A stretch of DNA of 64,000 nucleotides from Chrysomallon squamiferum (taxonomy: Eukaryota; Mollusca; Gastropoda; Neomphalida; Peltospiridae). Positions 48,110 to 58,267 of this stretch are shown here, piece by piece. How positions within the stretch are numbered: position 1 is the stretch's first letter; every line of letters begins with the position of its first letter. A program made the translations under genes and the position numbers. The notes under the pieces are model-generated. The model saw only the letters and a program-made list of their open reading frames with translations. It was not told the DNA's origin and made no database searches. The stretch lies in contig CM022677.1 in assembly GCA_012295275.1 (NCBI GenBank), positions 8,383,514 through 8,447,513 of the forward strand. Direction: 5' to 3'.

Positions 48110-48673
48110 CTTAATAAAATATAACTTAATTACAAATGGACAGATGCAGAGATAGATGCATACATCATCGATATATATATATATAAAGATATAGATATAG
48201 ATATATATATAGACCGATATATATTTTGTCTATCTAGCTACAACCCATGCACCCATCGGTTATTTATATGTGTATTTTATGCATGAATATTGAACGGGAT
48301 AGTTGGAAGTGTTGATATAGTTCTGGAATGAATGGCTTGATAAATTGATTGAAGAAGGGATAGAAGTCTGTATGACCTTATGGGTGGATGGAAGGATCTG
48401 TAGTTTGAGTATTTATTGGCAGTTGACTGGGTCGATGGGGAAACGGATCATTGAAAAGAAGTTGCTAAAAGGTAAGATTAATGTTCATCAGACATAAAGA
48501 CACACACAGAAACAGAGACCAGGATGAATTACATTTAGCTGTAAACTGACGGACATGTTGAATGCAGGGAAAGGAATCAGAGATGATTTGATGCATTTTT
48601 GTTCGACGGATAGATATACCAAACAAGAGACCTTCATATGGATTAATAAGAAAATAGATATGTATATGGACAC

Positions 48674-48722
<49 letters not shown>

Positions 48723-49300
48723 TAGATAGATAGTTTGTATTCAGTTGATAAAAAAAATAAAAAATAAATCAGTCCATTCTCGCACCCACTCAACTTTTCA
48801 TTTATAATATCTTATATCTCATACAGTTTTAGAAAAGATTATTAATCTGTACGTTTCTCTATATACTTACCATCTGCTAAAAGCCGAAAATGGGAGAAGG
48901 CGCGAGATTAACGTCATAAATTATATTACACTATAGATTAAAATGATAATTTCAAGTAAGAACATAGATTATAGAGAATACCTGTATTTTGGGAAATATA
49001 GAGCGAACTTTCAGGTTGTTTTAATTTTTTTAATTTTTACTATTATTATTTACTTTTTGTAGAAGAAAACTTAAATGATATTCCATTATGTATACAAGCC
49101 TATCACGTTTATTTTGTAAAACAAGCGCAGTTTACACTATAAATCATATAATAATTATAAACAAGCAAAAATAAGGCGATAGTTTTACTTAAGGGTACCG
49201 CTATTTACACTGTAAATCCTATTGATATGACTAATTTTCGGAATATAAGTTTGATAACTTTAAACATTACTATCTACATCATTTCTTGATTTTATCATAG
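48110..49300. other. Non-coding stretch with tetranucleotide repeats
   Basis: No gene seen. It holds a TA-rich palindromic patch (about 48170-48230) and a compound (GATA)n(GACA)n(GATA)n microsatellite at about 48676-48732. It is bounded by the 5' LTR of the second retrotransposon at 49301. Confidence 0.65.
48676..48733. repeat. GATA/GACA compound microsatellite
   Basis: About 4 GATA, 8 GACA and 4 GATA units in a symmetrical order. Confidence 0.92.
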
Positions 49301-49915
49301 TGGGGTAAAACGCCTCGCTTGGACATGCCATAAGCAGATTAAAATAAAATATATTTAACTATAGCAACCAAAGTTATAAAGCCAAAGTCGTCAAGTTAAA
49401 AATCAATCCAGAATATAATTAATTAAAACACCTAAATACATTAATACATAATGATATGAACCAGCTCCATTAATGGGTATGCGCCGATTAAGAACTGCTG
49501 TAGACAAAAGATGTCTTATCCCGAGCAAATTGATTACGGCAATAATCTTGACAACAATTAAAATACCTAAATACATTAATACGTAACAATATGAGCCGAG
49601 TGCTATAAAATAACGCACAGACCAGTGTCCAATGCGACACACACCGGCTGACCTGTCAGAAAGCGTGCCCGTCGTAGACGTTCTTTACAACAGCTTGCTC
49701 TGATTAGCACGTTAATTTTTTTCATTCATTCATTCAGTGTCCAGTTACAACGCATTTGGCTGTCCAGCAATAAACACTTCGGAAATCAGCTCATTTCTCT
49801 TTCATTTTTATATTTAGACTCACAGACTGCATTCCCCAAAGCAGTTACACAGAAAAATAATCACGGTTAAAATAACCAAAAGACAAAAAATAATCACGGT
49901 TATAAGTGGTGGAGA
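49301..49915 (+). repeat. 5' LTR of retrotransposon 2
   Basis: Starts TGGGGTAAAACGCCTCGCTT, matching TGTGGGAAAAACGCCTCGCT at 56009. An internal direct repeat (CCTAAATACATTAATAC at 49431 and 49564) is present in both LTRs. The end is inferred from homology with 56847-57005 and from the primer-binding site that follows. Confidence 0.85.
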
Positions 49916-49916
49916 T

Positions 49917-49937
49917 CAAACGATCCCTGTCAATGAA
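49917..49937 (+). promoter_or_regulatory. Putative tRNA primer-binding site of retrotransposon 2
   Basis: TGGTGGAGATCAAACGATCC lies directly after the LTR and starts with TGG, as needed to pair with a tRNA CCA end. The first eight bases would correspond to a tRNA ending ATCTCCACCA; I could not identify which tRNA that is. Confidence 0.5.
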
Positions 49938-50039
49938 CGGGGCCAGTCCAATAAACTACAGAGAGAGGCTTCGAGGTTTCCAAATAGACGCACCGATAAA
50001 CCAACGCCAACACCAGCATTATATCCAACAATAGCCATC

Positions 50040-50945
50040 ATCAACAACAGCTACAACTACTATTCAGATCATGCCATCTTCTTCTATGTCAACAACTAGT
50101 GATTCAGCCATCAATTCCCTACTAGTACCAACAGCACAAACGGTTACTCCCATCATGGCCCATGTAACACTGAACAAATTTTGTGGCAATCAGAATATTC
50201 ACAGGACTAATTGCCTTAAACGGTTACTCAAGCGAACCAGCGTGTCTGTTGCTGCCATTCTATTTAGAAGGAACAGCTAAGATGTGGCATCAGGACTTAA
50301 CCGAAGAAAAAAAGAAAAGCCTGCCACTCCTGAAACAAGCCTTTCAGAACAGGTTCAATCAAAGTTCGGCTTTCCATTTTGACTTTTTTCCATGTCACAG
50401 AAAACAACTGAGGCCGTGGAGGACTGCATAACACGAGTCCAAACAGCTACACAACATGAGTCCAAAAAGCTACACAACATGAGTCCAAACAACTACACAA
50501 CACGAGACCAAACAGCTACATAACACGAGTCCAAACAGCTACACAACACGAGACCAAACAGCTACACAACACGAGTCCAAACAGCTACACAACACGAGTC
50601 CAAACAGCTACACAACACGAGTCCAAACAGCTACACAACACGAGTCCAAACAGCTACACAACACGAGACCAAACAGCTACACAATACGAGACCAAACAGC
50701 TACACAACACGAGTCCAAACAGCTACACAATACGAGACCAAACAGCTACACAACACAAAAACCTACCAAAAGAGCTTGTAATAGTAATAGCTGTAAACGG
50801 CCTTCAGGAAACTCTTCGACTGTGGGTCCACAATAAAGAGCCCACAACGCTTGAAGAGGTGAGGTATTTTGCACATGTAGCTAACCAGTCCACTATAATG
50901 ATGCAACTGCCCAATGCGGCTAACTTGTAAGAAAAGGTGGGCCAC
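50040..50945 (+). pseudogene. gag: Gag of retrotransposon 2, broken by frameshift and a 23-bp repeat expansion
   Basis: The particle protein begins near 50071 (VTPIMAHVTLNKFCGNQ), changes phase near 50190, then reads FTGLIALNGYSSEPACLLLP and FYLEGTAKMWHQDL, a typical metazoan Gypsy gag capsid region. From about 50425 to 50756 the coding sequence is interrupted by about 14 units of a 23-bp repeat. After it the gag reading resumes with LPKELVIVIAVNGLQETLRL and LEEVRYFAHVANQS up to a stop near 50928. 23 is not a multiple of three, so the expansion destroys the frame. Confidence 0.8.
50425..50756 (+). repeat. 23-bp minisatellite inside gag
   Basis: CGAGTCCAAACAGCTACACA plus ACA is repeated about 14 times with a few variants (GAGACC for GAGTCC, ATGAG for ACGAG, AATACG for AACACG). 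The first partial unit fits gag (GACTGCATAACACGAGTCCAA), so the array grew from coding sequence by local duplication. Confidence 0.92.
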
Positions 50946-51202
50946 CTGTCGACATTGGTGGAAGCCTTACTAACAAACAAAGGTTAGGAGGTCAACCGAC
51001 TACAGCACGAGGCCATACCGCAACAGGAAATGTCACACCTCAGGCATCCAGCCGAAGACGTTTCGGGTCACACTTTCCAGCCCCACGGAACAAAGCTTAC
51101 TACCACAACGAGAATCAAGAGCCTGCACACCAAGCACTATTTCAACCAGCATACCAACCAAGATTCCAGCCACAATACCAGCGAACCCACCAGAATAGAC
51201 CG

Positions 51203-51898
51203 ATGTCGGCTCCACTGCAGCGGCCAACCAGACAGTACCAGCACCCTCTACCACCACAACTACGACAATGCTGTAACGGATGTGGTGAGTATTGCCCTAA
51301 TCGATTTGTTTGTCCACATGCCAACACAATTTGTACATTTTGTTCATATAGAGGTCACCATGAATCAGCATGCATTAAGCGCTACAACAGCCATACCAGA
51401 TGGGAATTCGCGCCTGATAGACAGAGAGAATCTGATATCAGGCACAAACCAGAATACGTTTCACTTGTAGCTCCTTTAACAAAAAACACAGTTCAAGTTA
51501 AGGTGGGTCAAGTTAAAACGGCGGCTCTTATAGACACAGGTGCATCCATTAGCTGTATTAGCGAACAGGTCATGCACAAATTACCAGTACAGCCCTTAAT
51601 GTCCAAGTCTGACATCCCTGTCATCATAGGAGTAGGGGGAGAAAAACACCCAGTCTTAGGGTCATTATCTCTTAAAATTCGCATTGGCAACATTTCTATT
51701 TCACAAACATTTCATGTCTTTTCTTCTCTTCATCACTCCCTCATTCTTGGAATGGACTTCCTTACATACAACATTGACTTAGCGGCTCGAAAACGTTACA
51801 TTTACGATGGTTTCATTTCTGTTTGTCTAGCAGAGACAAATGCAGGCTCTATTAAGACTACGGAAACCTGTGGTTATTCCCCCAATATCACAAGCTGA
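51203..51898 (+). pseudogene. Nucleocapsid zinc knuckle and protease of retrotransposon 2
   Basis: This 231-codon frame is one of the better preserved pieces. It includes a cysteine-rich stretch CCNGCGEYCPNRFVCPHANT and a canonical knuckle CTFCSYRGHHESAC (C-x2-C-x4-H-x4-C). These are followed by the retropepsin active site ALIDTGASISCIS and the second protease motif LILGMDFLTYN. The protease would cleave the polyprotein. An overlapping frame (51030-51470) is the proline/histidine-rich shadow. The following reading changes phase at about 51840. Confidence 0.85.
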
Positions 51899-52078
51899 TT
51901 TGCCAGTACAAATAGCCAGATGTGGGAAGGACCAAAGTTTTCTCATAGAACCTACATCGAGTTTACAAAACTTACAACTACAAGGTGCAAAGTGCTTAGT
52001 CAATACGTCAAAAATGTCTATTTTCCTTACAGTCTTAAACCCTACAAACTTACCATTCGTCTCGGATCCAGATGAGTA

Positions 52079-53060
52079 GTGGCAACCGCATCGGTGGTAT
52101 CCGACAATGGTGTCCATACTCTTACAGAAGTAGCCCATTCTACCTCTAGTCCTCCCCAGATTTCATCTGTCTCAAAACATAAACCACAATCAAATGACAT
52201 TTCCTTCGATCTAACTGACTCTGATCTCAAAAAGGGCAACTTCAACAATTCCTTGCAACTCATCGTACAGCATTTGCAAAAGACTGGGTTGAACTAGGAA
52301 AAACTGACTTGCATCATCATAAAATAGATACAGGTGATGCAAGACACATTAGGCTTACTTTCTACAGACAAAATGTACAAACTAGGAAAGAATGCTCAAC
52401 CCAAGTCCAACAGATGCTTGATGCTGGTATCATTCAGCCAAGCACATCACAATGGCATTTTCCAGTAGTCATGGTGAAGAAGCATGATGGCAGTTACCGG
52501 TTGCGGTAACAAAACCCCTAGATCCTTCCACAAAATATCGTTCAGCCTTTATAACCCCTGAAGGCATTTTTGAATGGAATCGTTTAACATTTGGAGTGAA
52601 AAATGCTCCAATGGCATTTCAACAAACCATTTCATCAGCCCTCAAACAAATGAACTGGAAATACATTTTAATTTACGTTGACGACATCATTGTTTTTTTC
52701 AAAGAACTTTACAGAACATCTTCAACATTTGTCATGTATTTTTCAAAAGCTAAAAGAAGCTGGATTGACACTGAAACCTAGCAAATGTCGATTTGCCGCG
52801 AAAAAGGCAACCTGTCTTGGGCATTTGTTCAGCAAAGAAGGCATTGAGGTAGATAAGACGAAAGTTGAGGCAGTGGTTAACATTCCACCTCCAAAAACGG
52901 TCCATGATGTTAGGCATTTGTTAGGCATCTGCAGCTACTATCGAAAATTTGTCCTACAACTTTGCAGGCATTGCCTCTCCTCTCAACAATCTTCTCCAGA
53001 AAGATGTTCCATTCAAATGGACAGTCCAATGTCAGCAAGCTTTTCTGCAGCTTAAGAAAA
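52079..53060 (+). pseudogene. pol: Reverse transcriptase of retrotransposon 2, internally deleted
   Basis: Fingers begin HHHKIDTGDARHIRLTFYR and LDAGIIQPSTSQWHFPVVMV KKHDGSYRL (to 52507). The sequence then jumps directly to KPLDPSTKYRSAFITPEGIF, NRLTFGVKNAPMAFQQTI and the catalytic IYVDDIIVFF (52510-52700). Between them the family normally has about 40-50 residues, including the VDYRKLN block and the first catalytic aspartate (LDL-x-SGF); these are absent. Phase changes at the deletion, near 52705 and near 52950. The thumb (LKPSKCRFAAKKATCLGH, LLGICSYYRKF) is present. The enzyme cannot be functional. Confidence 0.85.
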
Positions 53061-53541
53061 CCTTGACATCTGCACCTGTCCTCGCCTATCCTGATCCATA
53101 CCAGCCATTTGTCCTTACAACAGATGCATCTGGATCTGCACTTGGATACTTTCTGAGTCAGCAGGATGTTGCTGTGCGAGAGCATGTAATTTGCTATGGA
53201 GGTCGATCATTACATCCCTGTGAAAAGAAACGGGGAACTACACAACTAGAGTGTCTGGCTGTATTGGAAGGCATTAGAACCTACAGAGTGTACCTTACAA
53301 CACAGAAGTTCAAGGTTTACACAGACCACAAAGCTCTTACATGGCTAAAAGACATCAAACCATATTCTGGACGTTTAAACAGATGGTTGCTCATGCTTTA
53401 GGAGTATGATTTCGATATTATACACCGAGCAGGAACTGCCAACAAAAATGCTGATGCCCTATCAAGAATCCAATATGCTTCACAAACTACGCTGCCAGTC
53501 ACAGATGATATTCCTTCTTTAGATTTAAGAAACAGATAGAC
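52949..53541 (+). pseudogene. RNase H region of retrotransposon 2
   Basis: A 150-codon frame runs to a stop at 53401. It has the connection domain (IASPLNNLLQKDVPFKW), LTTDASGSALGYFLSQ with the first catalytic aspartate, TTQLECLAVLEG with the glutamate, and YTDHKALTWL with the second aspartate. After the TAG the same phase goes on with EYDFDIIHRAGTANKNADAL SRIQ to about 53541. The TAG at 53399-53401 is therefore a point nonsense change inside RNase H. Confidence 0.85.
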
Positions 53542-54700
53542 TACTGATCCATCAACAAGCCAGTTAGCATATGCTCATGCAGTAGAAACATCTGTCTCTA
53601 CATCCAATAGCACTGATTTGTCAGCGCATACTTTTGACATGTCATTCTTCAACAAAACAGAACACCATGCCCAACCAAAACTCAATACTTCACATTATGA
53701 TAAATCAGAACAATGGCATCCTGATGATACAATTTTTGGAAACACAGTTCATCAGCAGACGAATTTTCAAACGGATTGCAGTTGATATTCTGATGAATCA
53801 GTTCAACTATCTGTGGACTTCCATTATCATCATGATACAGTTCCAAATGAACCTTTCGTTCTATCAAGTGATGTTAACCTTGATGAGCAGAGTATTGCAG
53901 ACAGACAGTGCAAGTCTCCCGACATAAGACATATCATCGACTACATTGAAAAGAATGCTACCTATACAGAGTCACAGGAAAAAGGACTCCAGGATCGCTC
54001 CCAAGATTTTCGAAATGGCATTTTATACCGAGGACGTCAGTTCACCTCATTTCTGGCGAATGGAATTTGCGAATTGTTTGAGGTGAAACATCATTACACA
54101 TCCTCCTATCACCCTCAAACGAATGGCATGTGTGAACGAAGAAACAGCACCATAGATCATATGTCAACAAAGAACAAACCAACTGGGCTGACCTACTTCC
54201 TTGTACTATGATGGCAATGCGAAATTCACCATGTCAGTCTCAGGCTATTCTCCACATTACCTTCTTTCTGGCAAGGAAATACATCTTCCATTTAATACCT
54301 CTCTTCTTCCAAAACCAACCTTGGGCAAAGACGCTAAAACTCATATCACTGCCCTCACTGACAATCTCAAAGTAGTCAAGGCTATCACAAAAGACAACAT
54401 GGCTAAAAGCCAAACAGTCAACAAAGATCACCAAGATCTAAAAGCACAAAAGCCGACATTTTCCGTGGATGACCAAGTGCTCCTTTTCAATCAGAAAAAG
54501 ACCATAGGTCGCTGACCGAAACTGACACACAAATGGGAAGGTCCGTATTTCATTACACAAATAGGACCCAATCATACCTACAAACTGTGTCATTCTATAT
54601 CCAAGACCCCATCACTGGTACACGCCAATCGTTTAAAACTCTATCACAGTAGACCACAGACAACTCCACATACGACGACTCATACATACCAATCTCAGGA
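53542..54700 (+). pseudogene. Integrase of retrotransposon 2, catalytic core deleted
   Basis: After a spacer, the sequence reads EPFVLSSDVNLDEQSIADRQ and QEKGLQDRSQDFRNGILYRG (53840-54033). It then passes straight into RGRQFTSFLANGICELFEVK, HHYTSSYHPQTNGMCERRNS (54030-54140). The zinc-binding H2C2 module and the first catalytic aspartates, normally between NGILYR and DRGRQFTS, are missing (roughly 100 or more residues). Only the glutamate of NGMCER remains. The C-terminal module follows in shifted phases: YSPHYLLSGKEIHLPFN (54240-54300) and KLTHKWEGPYFITQIGP with LVHANRLKLYH (54525-54645). Confidence 0.85.
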
Positions 54701-55058
54701 TTCACGAATGTCAGACACTAGGACAACTAGTGACTCCCAACCAAAACAAAGTCCCAACAGAATAGTGCCTGCTCCACAGCAGACTGCACAAACACATCAG
54801 TCTCAAGATGCACGCTTATCCCAACGCACAACAAATAAACAAGTAACTACAGACACTAACATGAATAGGAATCCCAAAATATCATCCCCACCTATATCAT
54901 CACAATCGGCACCAACTGCCCAGTCACCCTCCCAATCACCGTCTCCACAATCGGGTACAAAAACGTCTCATACACCTACATGGGAAACACATACACACTT
55001 TGAGCCGGATCTTTTGAAAGACTTTTATATCCGCAAGACACAACCTGGACGCAGATGA
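54700..55058 (+). CDS. Ser/Thr/Gln/Pro-rich pol tail of retrotransposon 2
   Basis: A 116-codon frame (54708-55058) continues in phase from the integrase C-terminus. It is low-complexity (Gln, Thr, Ser, Pro) and ends FEPDLLKDFYIRKTQPGRR before TGA. Such disordered tails are common at the end of pol in these elements. It has no known catalytic role. Confidence 0.5.
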
Positions 55059-55059
55059 A

Positions 55060-55832
55060 AAAGGGGCCGTAAATATTTTTTAAGTCAAAACCCTGTTTTC
55101 CCTATTAGAGCCTTGACAGGCATGGGATTTAATGGGAGTACTAATGGGTGTTCTATCATAGTGTTGAGATTGTTGATGGCCAGAACATATTTCAATTCTG
55201 GATCACCTACTGGTGTATCCCATTGGCTTCATTTTGTCATAGGTTCTATCTAGGGAACACTGCTCGTTTGGCTAATGATGATATTCTCGACTCCAGTTCT
55301 TGCGGTGAAACCGTTCAACGACAAAACTATAGAATTACCTTCCTTTCACTACCATGCGCCCTCTATGCCACAAACCGACTCATTTTTAATAACAAATCTC
55401 AATGACTACCATTTCTCCATTATTCTTGGAATAATACCAATCTTAATGATTGCTCTCATCATTGTATTAATCATGAGGCAACGCCAGTCACACAAACATT
55501 GCATAATGGTGGAAATAAAATCAGGTCCAGTATGTATCACTATTCCTATAATATTCCTGTCACTGAGTCCTTCTTACTGGTTAATCCAACTCCCTAACTA
55601 TACAGACAACCTACAAATCTCTGGATATTTCTTTCCCTCACTGTTAACTGGCCTGAATTTCTTACCAACAAGCTTACACACAAATCACTTGCCCTTCCTA
55701 CACGAATACGAATTTCATTCCTCACTAGGAATTTACCGTCTCTTCCAGCAACCATTTACTGCTTATTTATTACTGGTTCATCACGGTTTTTTTAAGGTTC
55801 TGGGACCAGATTCGTCAGGGAAACCATTTTAA
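55060..55832 (+). pseudogene. Third, membrane-protein-like frame of retrotransposon 2
   Basis: Between integrase and the 3' LTR, a coding-like stretch starts near 55080 (FLSQNPVFPIRALTGMGFNG), hits a stop near 55250 and continues in an overlapping frame of 185 codons (55275-55832). It has a strong predicted membrane segment at about residues 48-67 (FSIILGIIPILMIALIIVLI) followed by basic MRQRQSHKH, then a second hydrophobic stretch, CITIPIIFLSLSPSYWLI. The position and the membrane segment recall the envelope-like or accessory third frame of some Gypsy elements. No signal peptide, cleavage site or fusion-type motif could be confirmed. It is followed by a poly-A run (55839-55864). Confidence 0.45.
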
Positions 55833-56008
55833 CCAACAGAAAAAAAAAAAAAAAAAAAAAAAAAGCTGTTGGCATGTGGCATAGGGCAATACTCGTGAAT
55901 TATTAGTACAGACTTTGTATTGAAAATGAATGTAAATATATGTATGTATATTATGTTATTATGTTAAAACTTGTTTGCTTTTGAGGACAACAGCTACATG
56001 ATGCATAA

Positions 56009-56527
56009 TGTGGGAAAAACGCCTCGCTTGGACATGCCATAAGCAGATTAAAATAAAATATATTTAACTATAGCAACCAAAATTATAAAGCCAAAGTCGT
56101 CAAGTTAAAATCAATCCAATCTAACAACAGACACCTAAATACATTAATACATAATGATATGAACCGGCTCCATTAATGGGTATGCGCCGATTAAGAACTG
56201 CTGTAGACAAAAGATGTCTTATCCCGAGTAAATTGATTACGGCAATAATCTTGACAACAATTAAAATACCTAAATACATTAATACGTAACAATATGAGCC
56301 GAGTGCTATAAAATAACGCACAGACCAGTGTCCAGTGCGATGGACACGTCCGCTGACCTGTCAGAAAGCGTGCCCGTCGTAGACGTTCTTTACAACAGCT
56401 TGGTCTGATTAGCACGTTAATTTTTTTCACTTCACTTCACACTTCAGTGTCCAGTTACAACGCACTTGGCTGACCAGCAATAAACACTTCGGAACTCGGC
56501 TCATCTCTCTTTCATTTTTATATTTAG
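56009..56527 (+). repeat. 3' LTR of retrotransposon 2, right-truncated
   Basis: Homologous to 49301-49820 with scattered substitutions and a few indels. It breaks off at TTTTATATTTAG (56527), where the 5' LTR continues with ACTCACAGACTGC. No clear polypurine tract precedes it. Confidence 0.85.
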
Positions 56528-56846
56528 GTAAATACCTTTAAACTATGTTTGTTATAAAATGCTATTTATTACATGTCGTTGGTGCCACAGGAACACGCGC
56601 AATATGTACTTTATTGCTCTAATATTACAAATCGTTAGTAACTACAGGTACAATAGTAAACGCAATATGCATTGAAACAACATATACACAATTTAACTAA
56701 TGCAGTTATTTACTGTTACCTGTGTATACAGTCATTATGCATAATTAATATATATGTATGAATCGATTTTATGTACACATATTGTATTGTTGCAACATGT
56801 GTATATGTATATATATATATATATATGTATTCTATGTAAAAGAAAA

Positions 56847-57005
56847 CGCACTTGGCTGACCAGCAATAAACACGTCGGAACTCGGCTAATCTCTCTTTCA
56901 TTTTTTTATATTTAGACTGGACACCATTGCTCTCAGACTGCAATCCCCAAAGTAGTTATACAGCAAAACAATAACCAAGGATAAAGAATTAATCATGGCT
57001 ATAAT
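56847..57005 (+). repeat. Second LTR fragment of the retrotransposon 2 family
   Basis: CGCACTTGGCTGACCAGCAA to TTATATTTAGACTGG repeats the last 80 bp of the truncated LTR and then supplies the missing end (CAGACTGCAATCCCCAAAG...AATCATGGCTATA). It is separated from the main 3' LTR by 319 bp of unrelated sequence (56528-56846). It could be the displaced end of the same LTR after duplication, or part of another copy. Confidence 0.75.
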
Positions 57006-57024
57006 TGTATAGGCAAAAAGTACT

Positions 57025-57415
57025 TTATTACACATTGGAGAATAGTGATAGCAATAGCAGTAGTAGTACTAGTAATAGTAGCAAAATTTGAATTAGTTAT
57101 TAATGTATGAGTGGTGATAGTAAAACAGTAAAACTATAGTGTTTAGTAACAGAAGTATTAATAGTAATGTAACATAGTAATATTTAAAGTGGTATTAGTA
57201 ATGGTAGTATCTGTAAAGGTAAAAACAGTAGCAGTAGTAGTAATAAAGAAGAGTAATAAAATAATATAGTAGTAACAGTAGCAGCAGCAATATTTAAAGT
57301 ATAACAGCAGGTATAATAGTACTAGTATTACTATTGGTAATAGTAACCGTAGTAGTAACAACAGTAACAGAGCAGAAGTAAAATAGTGGATAGTAGTATA
57401 ATAAGTACCGTATAT
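57025..57415. repeat. AGT trinucleotide-rich stretch, left part
   Basis: AGTAGTAGTACTAGTAATAG-like triplets. The same composition resumes after the inserted element at 58270, so the MITE split one array. Confidence 0.75.
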
Positions 57416-57417
57416 AC

Positions 57418-58267
57418 TTGTGTACAAGGCGACCTTATGTATAAGTCGATGTGTATTTTAAGACCAAAAATTGCGTCATTTTAGGTATTACTTGTATATA
57501 AGTCGACTGTAGATTCCAGGCACCGTCACTATTTTTAAACCAGTGTGACAGTGCCATGAAGGCCTACATTGTACGCCTACTGTAACATAACTTGCAGGAG
57601 CTGTAACTTGCACATGCAATTCAAAGTAAGATAATTTCGGAACCTCAGCAATATTTTTTTCTATCGAAACTCTGCTACAAGACACGCCCCCGATCCTATT
57701 CCTAGCGCGCTAATTGGCCGAGGCTTCGCGCACTTGGCAACCAACTAGAATAACAAATATGGCGAGAAGTTGAACTGATTTTTGTTGCAGAACGTTTATA
57801 GAAATTTAGTTTGTTTTCGATTTGTCGGTAGTGGATATTAATGACGATTGCAGTACTATTTCACCAAATTCTTTACAATTACACAAGTGAGTTTTGTTTG
57901 TGAAATTAGGACCGATATTTAGTGCAATTTGGCAGAGAAGTCTGCATTCCTAGATCATTGCAAGACGCCGTAAGGCATAACGCCGTACTGACGGTTTTCT
58001 CGATTTAAAATGTATTTTTATGTCATTAAACGGAAGAATATCATATTTGGTTTTGTTATTTTTCAAAAATGTTTATATACGATAAAATTATATTTTTGAA
58101 AAGCTGAAAGACCGCGATTATTTTAGATGCATCCCGTAGCAAAAAACAGTCAAAATGGCGACTCTTCAGCAACAGCTACAAAAGCATTACCTATGTATAA
58201 GTCGACCCCCAAAATATTACCTTAATATAGTCTCCCAAAAATTCAACTTACACACAAGTATATACGG
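57418..58267. mobile_element. MITE-like element, copy 3, complete
   Basis: An 850-bp element with ends CCGTATATACTTGTGTACAA and ...CACAAGTATATACGG, flanked by TA (57416-57417 and 58268-58269). It is close to copy 1 (5254-6117) throughout, including the block with ACACGCCCCCGATCCTATTC and ATTGGCCGAGG. It has an extra CGCCGTACTGACGG piece (57979-57992) and lacks a short piece near 58045. No coding capacity. Inserted into a trinucleotide-rich array. Confidence 0.88.

Larger units (their letters stand above)
49301..57005 (+). mobile_element. Gypsy-type LTR retrotransposon 2, degenerate
   Basis: Plus-strand element with a 5' LTR (49301 to about 49915), a putative primer-binding site, damaged gag, protease, reverse transcriptase, RNase H, integrase, an extra downstream frame and 3' LTR sequence (56009-57005). 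LTRs differ at many positions (substitutions and small indels), so it is clearly older than retrotransposon 1. The pol sequence differs strongly from retrotransposon 1: it uses a CTFCSYRGHHESAC knuckle and DTGAS protease. It therefore belongs to a different Gypsy lineage. Deletions in reverse transcriptase and integrase and many frame breaks make it non-autonomous. Confidence 0.92.

Noticed and set aside
51030-51470. 146-codon His/Thr-rich frame
   Set aside because: Shadow of the nucleocapsid/protease frame, which carries the zinc knuckle and DTGAS motifs in the other phase.
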